From the NCBI RefSeq assembly GCF_965363235.1, contig NC_134847.1, positions 75,894,268 to 75,958,267 on the forward strand: a stretch of 64,000 nucleotides of DNA. Direction: 5' to 3'. The notes below the pieces were generated by a model, which saw only the letters and a list, made by a program, of their open reading frames with translations, did no database searches and had not been told where the DNA came from. Position numbers and translations under genes: made by a program. Positions 35,201 to 47,200 of the stretch are shown here, piece after piece (position 1 is the stretch's first letter; each line of letters starts with the position of its first letter). The DNA comes from Mytilus galloprovincialis (Eukaryota; Mollusca; Bivalvia; Mytilida; Mytilidae).

Positions 35201-38200
35201 TTCATATATATCTATCTTCACATCTATCTATCTACCTGGTTGCCATATTATCTTCGGGTAACCGACCATAGATCTATCTACATATACATGGGTCTATGGT
35301 CTATCTATCTATATATATATATTATATATTGTATGAATCTATCATATTATGAATAAAAGCTGTGGCCAGATATCGCCAAACCATATATGTATTTTGTTTT
35401 AATGGCACCATCTGAGATAACTCCACTCTCAACAGTAAAATTCTTTTTATCTTAAAAGCTCGTCAAGCCTTGTTCTTTAAACATAGTGCCACAGAGTGGT
35501 GAAATCTATATATTCTGTAAGATATGTTAGTTAGGATATTCTTGTTTCCAGCCTTAACAAACTGATGTATTCTGATTTCACTTTAAAATTATCTTTTTTA
35601 ATTTGTTTGAAATTATTGAAGTTTTTTCTCTAACTACGGTTCTGATGATGTTTTGTTACTGATACATACATTTCCCTTGAAATAAGTATGAAACTTTACC
35701 TTAGGTTTAACTCTCTGTGTTTGCTGTGATATAAACTTCATCAGATCGGGATGGTTACCCATGGAATAACATGTTTTGGCTTGTAATTCTGTAACAGGAG
35801 TAGTTTCAACATGGCCATCTAAAACAAATATGGTCTTCATTAAATCTCAAACAATCTAGATCTTTTGATATCAACAACAAAATGCTATATTTAGTCTAAA
35901 GTTGTCTTTGTTTACACTGAGTTAGGGATAAACAATTGGCAGGAATCAGGGGTCGAATTTAAGCTTTTTTGTGTACTGGCCAGCCGGACCAGTGGACTGA
36001 AAACTCTACTGGTCCGACTCCAAATCTACTGGTCCTGCAAAAATGACATTCATTTGACAAACACTAATATAAACGATAGATGTTTAATTTTATTTTGATG
36101 CTTTCGTTTTCACAAGTTAGACAGGAACAAAGGGATAGTCTTCATTCTGATTTTGATAAAGGCTTTGATAATCTCAATGATTTTCGAATCTTTATCATCA
36201 AAATCAGATTTGTTTGTGCTGTTCTAATTGCTGATGAGCAAGTACAGAATCCAATTTGAAATTTGACGATCCAGTTACGAAAATACATTTCCTATCTAGG
36301 GTTGTCACTGCAAATTTTTCACATGTTGTACAGTTCATTAAATTCCAACTAACCATTTGCGACACAGGCACTTGTTTCTGTCCAAAAGGAAGGTCGACCA
36401 TCCATACTTCTATTTATATGGATAGTCGACCTTCGTATGGACAGAAACAATTGCCTGTGATTCGCGATCTTTTTCCCATGATTTTTGGTATTTGCGTTTC
36501 CTTTTGTCAATTTCATATACTTTATTTCGATCTTCCTTTTGATTTTCACTTATTTTAATTTTTTTGTCCGGCGTTTTAACTCCTTCCAAAAATTTCTTCA
36601 TTTTATATTGTTATAAAGGACGCTCACCCGAGATATTAATCAATTTGATCAATTGTAATACCCCCCAGTACTGTGTTATTGATTTTACAGGTAAATTGTA
36701 AACAAACGATGCAGTCAGTGTTTTTTATCAACAAATTTCTACTGGTCCAGCGGACCACCAGCTGACAAAATCTAATGGTCTGACGCACATTCTACTGGTC
36801 CCGGACCAGCGCTAATTTCGACCCCTGGCAGGAATAAGTAATTAAATACTGATTAAATTGGTGCTAATTGGCAAAATGAGTACATGTTAAATATGGTAGC
36901 TACATACCAATATGTATTGACTCCACAAATACACCTTATACTGTAAGCACATAATTTTATTATCAAATTACTGTTTTTATCATACTAAACATTATCTGAC
37001 ATTATTAAACCACTCTTCAAACTATTTTTGTTCTGCTTGTTCCAGCAACAGACAAAATCATTATCTAAATTCAAAATAATACATGGAACAATTACAAACT
37101 TATTTATTGAGAATGTTTTCTTTTGAAAAATATTCTTGTGAAATGACACATCTGAATGCAGATCCAAGTAAAGGTTTGTTGGTAATGGGACCCTGACTGT
37201 CAGGGATTAATCTTTTAGCAGGTAACAGAGGAATCTTTATTTCAAAATCAGAAAACTAAATATGAAAAAACACCATTAAGTTATTCACTTTATTTATCTT
37301 TAGTAATATACTGTTAACCAACTAATTTTGGGAGTAAATTATTTTCAAGACTTCCTCGAGAAGAAAAATTAACACAAATATAAATTATTGTGACAATCTA
37401 AAACCTGGATCTTTCCTTGTCTAACTTCAACAACTTAATTTGACAATCCTGAATTTTGATCACAATAGATTGGGATAGAAAAAGGCTAAATGCGAAATAA
37501 AGTTAATGTATCCATGAAAATAAGTTGGTTGACACTATGTAACTTTCTCAGGGTTTTGTCCACTTTATTTCCTTGCTTACCTAGACCTAGAAATGAATTC
37601 CCATCAGTGAAGAAGGCTGGCTTCTTTGCATTAAATAAAAATATATCAAAATATTGTTGCCAATCTGATCTGGAATTATATAAAATGAATAATGTCATGG
37701 CACATAACAAAGTGGCAACTGCAAACTACAACAAATAGCAATCTTCTCATTTAAATGTTGCAAGTCTATCTGACCTATATAATAAACAATCTCTCCAAAA
37801 TTTGACCTGAGATATTATCTTTTTTATTATCAATATTTTAGCTGGCTACTAAAATTTTGATGATAATTTTTATGCTTAGGTTTCAAGAGATTGGTTAGCA
37901 AACAGACTGGTTGAATTATAAAAAAAAGTTTTTCAGATGCTGAAGTGGCTAAGTCAAAAGTTTCATTCATATGCAACGTTATCATATTCCAACAAAATTG
38001 GGTTTTTTTCCATATCAAAGAATTTTAAGTTAGCAGTAAGTTTAATCCTACATGAACATATTACTCGTCTGAAGTTTCGTTTGCATGAGCACTCAAATAC
38101 AATTCCTATACTGAGGATTTATTTATTTCCGTGGATTACAGTTTTTGTAAATTGAGGAAAAAATTTAATTCATGTATATTTGGTTTATGCAAAGTCTGCA

Positions 38201-41200
38201 TAGATGCCTCTTGAAAATATATAAAATGAAATGTATACTCACGAAATCAAAGAAAATTCTTATTTAAACAATTATAATAGTTAATACACAATATTTTTAA
38301 ACATTTTAAAAATATTTCTCAAATGAGATCTTCAAATGGCAAACTATTTTCAGGAACAAAAAAGACGATGATTGTTTCAGCTATTATTTTTAAAAGTTTC
38401 TTTCTATTACTGACTCAGGATTATTTATCATCTTATATTTTTTTCAGACAGTTATGCTAAGGACATCAACTTGATATTGAAATAATTTTTTGGATAAAAT
38501 AACAAAAAGGTTTAGTTTTACATTTTGTGACATGGATGGAGAATTGTCTCATTGGCACTCATACCACATATTCTTATATCTAAATTACCTACTTGATCAA
38601 TACAAAAGAGTAAATCAAATAATTACCCTAAAACAACCTTCAAAACTGTAGTAGCAAAATCATGAGCTGATGATGTCATTAAGAAGACAACTTTCCCCTG
38701 CTTTTTTAACTCCAGTAGCCATTGTTTAACACCGTCACTACAAGGTTGTAAAAACTTCTCGGGATTTCTTTTAAGTGTAGGAAAAAAATAACCAGTCTCC
38801 TCTGAAAATTAAGAAATTTAGGAATTAAAAAAACATCATTTATGATTATTTGTATCATACAATTTTTTTAAAATGGGGAATGTGTCAATGGCACACAGAT
38901 GATGCCCCCACTTGCATACAGAATTTTAAAGGGACAGAACTCAAAAACAGTAAAATTGATGCTACCTTAAATTCCAACTTGATCTGAATATTGTGGTAAT
39001 AAACATTGTGTATAAGATTTCTTACGTTAAGTTGAGGCAGACTAATGTTAGATAACAGCAATTTTTCCATTTGTAAAGGGGCATAACTCTGGAATGGTAA
39101 AAGTGACCACACCAAAGTTCAAATTTGACCTGCATTTAATGGTAATAGGCATTGTGTATAGTTTTCATACCATTTGGTTGGTCATACGTAAGGTAGAGAA
39201 GGGAAATGTAAAATTTAGCAATTTTTTCATTGGTAAAGGAGCATAACTCTATAATGGTAAAAGTGGTACAACCAAAATTCAAACTTGATCTACATTTTGT
39301 TGTAATTAGCATTGTGTAAAAGTTTTATAACATTTGGTTGAGGTAAACTAAATTTAGAGAACAGAAAAAAAATGTTGGGACGTACCCACATACTGACTGA
39401 CATGGGTTAAACTAAATGCCACCTCCTCTACGGTGGGGCATAAAAATTAAGATATTCAAATCATCATGCAACCACTGGTTCAATCAAGAAGATAAATCCT
39501 AGCAATAAAAATGTTTTGTTTAAATTGTTTCTGATGGTTAAAACATGTCTTTTTGAAAAAAGTATTATGCACAATATATAGTTTAAACAGAGCCCTAGTT
39601 ACCTTCAACTTGTTTGAGACGTCATGAAAAAATTCTGTACTTACAGAACTTATCCGATCAGAATAAATAGCAATACAGTCAATGAATTTAAGGCATAAGT
39701 TTCTATGTGTGATTATCACAAACAATGGGACATGTAAACAATAAATGCAGCTCAGTTAAATGTAATCATCAATGGAACATTATTAGTCTCATGGTTAAAG
39801 TTTTGTGGTTTATTTTGAAGAAAATTGGTTTGAAGACATAAATTAAAATTGTGTTGATACCTGCAAATGCTTTAGGTATATAATTATGTCCTAAAGAGGC
39901 ATAGACATCTTGCCAGAAAGTATATTTCTCTTGAGGACCATCCTGAAATGATATAAAATTGATTTAGTACATATCTAATTATCTCTCATCTAAAACGAAA
40001 TAAAAACAAGCATTCTGTGAGTATTGCATGGCAATGCATAGTCCCTTACTGGTTAAAAATTCATTGTATTGGAACAAAATTATTATTTGATCTATAAGTT
40101 CATGAAGTTGTCATGTTGTTAATGTACTCGCTATTATGCAAATAACTTCTGATAATATCAATAAAATGTCATTCAAACTAGTTTTATAGTGATGCTGGTG
40201 TATCAACCTCCTATTCTGTCACTTCAAATTTGTTAAAATTGCATTCATTTCATCACAAAATGGTACAGAATGCAAACAGTGTATTTAAAAAAATGGCATG
40301 GATTGCATTAACAAATTCACAAACCATATTAACACTTCACATCAAATAAATCATACTTATTTTGGTCATCCTATATGACAAAATATATCTACTTTGTGAT
40401 AGAACTTGTATTCATTTACGATTAGAATTATGTTGTTAACTTATTGAGCAGTACCGATAGTTTTTCAGTCAGTCGCTACAAAAATCCATAAATCTGACGA
40501 AGTCTTAAGGAGCCCGAGATTTTCTCATATTCATACTGAAAAGCCAATAAGATTCATTTCCAGATTATACTGTTGCCAGGGTCAGGTTGTTGTCTCTTTG
40601 TCACATTCCCCTTTTCCATTCTCAATTTTATTTGTCGTATGTTTAATTTTGTGGTTTCCCTATACTGACAAAATCAAAGAAAACTGGAACCTAAGGGATA
40701 ATATTGCATTCAGAGTATTTGATTTAAGAGAAGATTTAAATGTGCTAACATACCTTCTGATCAATGAAATCTACCACATGGGCACATAATACTGCAGACG
40801 GTATATCAAAATAATTCTCAAAAAATCTGTATTTCAGTTTACCTGTAACAAATAGTATATGCTTATAACTTGTTTGGAATAATTGTTCAATAATATTGTA
40901 AGATTAATTATATACATTGCATTACAGAAGTCCAGATTTTCCTAAAATTGTTCAATTTCATACTAACTTGTCCATTATTGCCTGACATTTTTAATTCTGA
41001 TTTCAACAACAATCCGTATTTTAAAACCTCAATTTCCTATAACCATATATTTGAAGTTTAACAGTTATAGGAAGACAACTGTGTTGTACATTTGATATAT
41101 ATGTTTATATGTTTTTGCTTTAAATTTCAATTTGACATCAGAAAATTAAGAGTTCAAATCCAAATATATGGGAACATCAACTTATTTATAATTAGCTATT

Positions 41201-44200
41201 GTAATATCATCTGTAGAAGTATAAATATGAAGTACAGGATATCAAACACGTCAATAAAATGTTATGTTTTTTTACCAATAAAAGCTGATTTATTGCTGAA
41301 AATTATGCAACCTTTCTTTTCATACATCATTTAGAATTTAACTATAATCATTATAATCAATCACACTTGTTTAACTGTTGATATTTACTTATAGATTCAT
41401 TACGTCAGTTCTATCCTTCTCCACAAATTTTCAAGGGAGCTTTCCTTTCAACTTGACACAAGCAAATTAAATGTTTCTAATACTGTTTCCGTAACATCAT
41501 GTTTATATAATAGTAACAGTGTGTATCTGTAAAATCTTCTTACTTGAATTAGAAATAAGAAAATGTGTAAGAGTGCCAATGAGACAACTCTCCATCAAAG
41601 TCACTATGTGTAAAAAGTTAACAATTATACAATGTAGGTCAAAGTACAGCCTTAAACACAGAGCATTGGCTAAAACAAGCTATAAAAAGCCATCAAACTG
41701 ACTAGTGAAAAACAATTCAAACCAGATAAACAATGGTCTAATTTAAATAAAAAGACAAGAACAAATTGAAAGAACATATTGTGAGAACATGCCGTGATAA
41801 ACCATTAATCTCACTCAATTAAACAACTATTTTGCAAATTAGATGTTAGGTCAAGAAGAATTAAGTTCTTTTGACAATGTTTAGAATGATTTGCTCAATT
41901 AAGATAATTTCACTGTATAATAATTACCGTCAGAACTTTTGACATTATCTTTAGCCTCCTGGAAATGTTCCCAGTGTAGATCTGCTCCATATGTTTTCTT
42001 TAATTCATCTTTTGTTAACATTTTTGTCCCATGACTTGCTCTGAATAACAAACAAACATACCACAAAATTCTTCAAACAATTTACAAAAGAAAAAGGGAA
42101 AAAATCCAAAATGTCATTTATCATTAAAACAATGTCTTTTAAAAATCTATAAAACTTATCTGTAAGTGTAATCAAACTTTATATATATATATATATATAA
42201 TTAACCATTTCTGTTCAAAGGGAAATAACTCAATCACATAATAAGTACCACTTTTGACTATTGGAAAGGGAAATAATTAAACAACTTGAAAATATAAAAT
42301 TGTGAAAATTGAACTTTAGTCACAGGAAACAGCATATTTTGATTTGAAAAAAAAATCATTGAAGTGTTAATACGCCTTAAGCAGTGACAAAAAACAGATA
42401 CTGTACGGCCGACAATAAGAGGCCACAACATGAAAGTATTGTAAAACTGATTTTTTAACTCATGTTTTATTCATGCAACACGACGGGTGCCACATGTGGA
42501 GCAGGATCTGCTTACCCTTCCGGAGCACCTGAGATCTCCCCTAGTTTTTGGTGGGGTTCGTGCTGTTTATTCTTTAGTTTTCTATGTTGTGTTATGTGTA
42601 CTATTGTTTGTTTGTCTTTTTCATTTTTTAGCCATGGCGTTGTCAGTTTATTTTAGATTTATGAGTTTGACTGTCCCTTTGGTATCTTTCGTCCCTCTTT
42701 TACTGAAAATTTATGAAACAAAAAAATCTAAAACATTGCAGGGATTTAAGGGAGTAGACCTTGGTTCAGGGAGATAACTCTTTAAATCAGTTATGTGTTT
42801 GTAAAATTCAAGTTTTATCTATGTATTTCAAAGCATTTACCTGAAACAGATTGGAAATAATCTATGTAACATAGAAGCTTATAACATATTTATGAAAATG
42901 GTTGACAAAAACGTACTGATGATTTTAAGAGTTATTTCCCTTAGCCAAGGTCTACCTCCTTAAATTAACCATCAAACTGACTTTATCCAGAGACATTATA
43001 TGAATTAGTTGCGTATCTCTAAATTAAACTGATATTTAAGAATTACCTCAAAACTTTACCACCATGCGACAGTTTAAGAATGTTTCCTTTATCTGCATCC
43101 AAAAACAATCCTTTACATCTGTAAAATAATTATATCAAGTATAAATTGCCAGATTAAAATAACTTAAGATTTATAATATCATGTATATGTTAATAGTGTT
43201 ATCCTAAATATTTCAAACACCACATTAGAATGAAAAATAAATGATATAAATTGCTGTGTACTGATGTTTTGTTCAATGATTTTAATATACCAATATCAAT
43301 TTGTTCAAAGCATATTCTATAGCTTGCTTTACATGTTTTTCTCAGCCTTGTACAAATACAGCTGATATTATTTATATAAAATGTGTATATGTATATACAT
43401 TGACCTGCTTATTTTCATAGAACCATATGCAGTCATTTCCTAATAATTACATATACGTACATGTATATATGTAAAAGTCTGTTCATTCAAAAATGCATGC
43501 AGCAAATAGATAGTCTTTACAATGTGTACAAAGAAATAATAATTCCATGAACTTCTGGGCAACTATCACAAATTTACCATCAATAACCTATTGCCAAGCA
43601 TAATAACCATTGTCAACATTGGTTTTTTTTATTATGAGTAAAATCATATGGGAGCACTGTTTACATTTATGCATTTTTCATCAAAGTACCCAGGCACATA
43701 GATATTGCAGGAATGCTTACAACAAAATACAAAATATTTTATCTAAAAATAAAGCTCAATTATGAGCACAAGTCATGATCAATAATAGCAGAGATACAAC
43801 AAAGAATAACATTTACACAATCTCACTGCAATCAATACTGAAAGTATCAAAATATAGTGTGTTCCAAGGGGGGTTACTCTAGTATACTTACATGAAATCT
43901 TTATGCAAAGCTATGTCATCTTTGAGTTTTTTATCATAACCTTTTGTATTGATGAGCGCTTCACATGCTCCTTCATATGCAAGCTGAAAAGGATATTAAA
44001 TGACTAGAGGTATAATATAGATCTGTTGAATTTGGATTAATGAGAACACAGATTAAATAAAATTAAAGATTGTCTTTGTAATGTAAATATATAACCAATA
44101 ACAATGTGATAGGTAACAACTATCATGACTATAAGCCTCATGTATCTTCAATCAGTTTAGAACAGTTATCTTTCCTTGAAATTGAAAGGAAACTACTTTT

Positions 44201-47200
44201 TCATTTAGTTTTTGTAAAATAATTGAAAAATGTATTTTTTCAGGAAATATACGGCGTTTATGAAGAAATATGTAACTAATCATTTTAAAATAATAATGTA
44301 TTTTTCTTTGGAATGAATGCAACCATATGTTAGCATTCTGATTATTATTTCCTTGGTGCCAGTGTTGGATTTATCCACGAAATCATAATGACATTTTATG
44401 AACTAACCTGCTTTAATAAATCATTTCTCAGTTATATAATACACTTATAATGTAATATTATTAAATAATCAATGTTTAAAAGTCACCAATATCTGTCATT
44501 CAGACCAGGGACTTTCTATACTAACAGGACTCGTCTCTATTGATTTTAACTGATTACTGAGCTGCCTGTTTAAAGCTACCACCCAACAATAAACTTAGTT
44601 TTGTATCTCTGAAGCAAGTATACGATGCTAGTAGTTATTTGCATATTTCACAGTACATTGTAATTATATAAATATAGATTCTACCACTGCATTCAGTGAG
44701 TTACGATATTTATCCACTATAGACAGTTAAATTTCCAAATTTAAAACGTGAGGCTTGCCAAGCGTTTTAAATATTTAAAATTTAACTGTGGAGAGTGGAT
44801 AAATATCGTATTACACGAGATTTGGTGGTGGAATCTGTTTCTCTAATGATTTTCAAACAATACGCAAGCAAACTAAGTATTCCTTCTGTGCGACTGATCT
44901 GCAAAAAGATTTGTTCTTTCTAAGTGACGTCATCAGGCATGGTCGCCTTTTTTCATGCCGTCACACTAGGATATTCAAAGGAAAACAAAAAATTTGACGT
45001 CATAATCGGATTTTAACCAACGAAGACCTGAGATCAAACGAACCACACATTGATAACATTTTATACAAAGGGTGCAGAAAGGGATAAATTTACAAAGAAT
45101 TAGAAGTATCATTTTGAAGAACATCCCAGTTGTGTAAAATGGTTTACATATCAAACAAGATTGCATCTACTGAAAATTCAAAGAACAAATACCTCAAAGT
45201 TCAAAAATCAATATTGAAAAAACGATCCAAGAAATCTTTTGAAAAACAGCATTTTGCGATGACAAAATGTAAAAAATTTCATAAAAAATATTTTTTGTTA
45301 AACTTGAACATATAGTTATCATTTGGTTATGAAGAATACTTTGTAAATGTGAAATGATTTGCTATAATTGAGACACGTGACAATAGCCATGGCCAAGCTC
45401 AGTCTCATAATTTGTATAGACATCATTATAAGTGACCAGTCCTGTAAGAATAGAAAGTCCCTGTTCAGACTTTTAAGTATCATAGGGTCATTCATGTTAC
45501 CCTAAATTTACTATCTGGATGATCAGTTCTTAGAACTTCTATTCAGAGAAAAAGTAACAGGTTATTACATGTGGATGTGTGGGGGAAATAATTATAATAA
45601 TTAATCATTAACTGGGAACATTATATTTTCAAAGGGATGTAAGAAGACAAAACTAGAGGCTGTCAAGAGCCTGTTTCGCTCACCTAACTTTTCTTAGGTT
45701 TTTGAAATTATATAAAAAAAAAAAAAAAAATTTTAAAAATTGGCTACAAAGTAACAACACTTGGCCAGCACCTCAAAACGAAAGGAACAAACATGTTTGG
45801 TTTCATTCAATTCAGTGGTTCTCTAAAAGAAGAAATTTGTATGTATTTTCCATAGGATCCTATGTTAAACTAAGTCCCCTGTTGGCATCCATCTTGGATA
45901 ATGGATCGGCTACAAAGTAACAAAACTTGGTCAGCACCTCATAAGGAACATTCATGCTATGTTTGGTTTCATTCCATTCAGTGGTTCTCTAAAAGAAGTC
46001 ATTTGTATGCATTTCCCATAGGGTTCTATGTTAAACTAAGTCCCCCGCTGGCAGCCATCTTGGATAATGGACCAGCTACAAAGTAACAACACTTGGTTAG
46101 CACCTCATAAGGAACATTCATGCCATGTTTGGTTTCATTCCATTCAGTGGTTCTCTAAAAGAAGTCATTTGTATGATTTCCCATAGGGTCCTATGTTCAA
46201 CTAAGTCCCCCGCTGGCGGCCATCTTGGATGATGGATCAGCAACAAAGTAACAACACTTGGTCAGCACCTCATAAGAAACATTCATGCTATGTTTGGTTT
46301 CATTCCTTTCAATGGTTCTCTAAAAGAAGTCATTTGTATGCATTTCCCATAGGGTTTTATGTTAAACTAAGTCCCCCGCTGGCGGCCATCTTGGATGATG
46401 GATCGGCTACAAAGTATCAACACTTGGTCAGCACCTCATAAGGAACATTCATGCCATGTTTGGTTTTATTCCATTCAGTGGTTCTCTAGAAAAAGTTCAA
46501 AATGTAAAAAGTTAACAACAACGACGGACAACGACGGACAACAAGTGATGAGAAAAGCTCACTTTGCCCTTCAGGCCAGGTGAGCTAATAATAAATGGTT
46601 GCGTGACAGGTTGAATGACTTAATTTGAAGGCCTATTATGAATGATTCAGATACCAGAAATAGCTGTGTGGATTATACCTCAATTGGCGTATAATCCACC
46701 AATTGACATATAATGGTATAGACCAATTGATGTATAATTCTTTGTTTTTCAAATCAAATTATTCATTTTTCAAATCAAATTATTCAACCAAAATTGAGCA
46801 TTGTTTTCTTAAAACCATAATATCATGATTATGGTATGAAAACATATGAAACATTCCTAGTTTAGTATAGTGACATAGCATATAGCATTTAATCAATAAT
46901 TGTATTTGCAGTTTCTTCTATTGTTATCTTGTCAATTCTTGATTGGCAAACTAACCACTAATCACCCGTCAATGAACACCAATACTGTCTGCAGTCATGT
47001 GATTATGAGTACAACTCCACAGGTGAATGGAGCTCTTTGTTAAAACTTGACTTTCATTATTAAAAGTCAATTATGGTCAATAGTACAGATGTTTCAACAA
47101 AAGAATTGTTGTACACATGCATTCCCAAGAGATGCAGCAGGCTTTGACAAAACTGAAACTTTAGGAGGACTCAACATTGGTCATAAAATAGGTTTTAAGT

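Larger units (their letters stand above)
28848..35420 (+). mobile_element. Element with split direct repeats (DIRS/Ngaro-like layout) in intron 9
   Basis: Four blocks define it: A1 28848-29030, B1 34356-34712, A2 34709-34891, B2 35064-35420. A1 and A2 (183 bp) and B1 and B2 (357 bp) look identical by eye and without gaps, and B1 runs directly into A2 (sharing ATAA). The layout A1 - interior - B1A2 - B2 is the split-direct-repeat structure known for PAT/Ngaro-type tyrosine-recombinase retroelements. There is no evident target duplication, as expected for that group. The 5.3-kb interior has no recognised reverse transcriptase or recombinase, so the copy appears non-autonomous or broken inside; identical repeats suggest a recent arrival. 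About 172 bp separates A2 from B2. Alternative: two independent local duplications. Confidence 0.5.

Noticed and set aside
36256-36558. Plus-strand 100-residue ORF
   Set aside because: It is antisense to the hAT finger fragment, which has recognisable motifs on the minus strand.
42487-42777. ORFs starting MPHVEQDLLTLPEHL here and at 50055-50339
   Set aside because: They lie in the non-coding 3' tail shared by truncated retroelement copies; frames are not kept in the older copies at 7408 and 57927.
45702-46583. Row of ORFs with repeated HVWFHSIQWFSKR motif
   Set aside because: Produced by the 166-bp core repeat of the pearl-like element.
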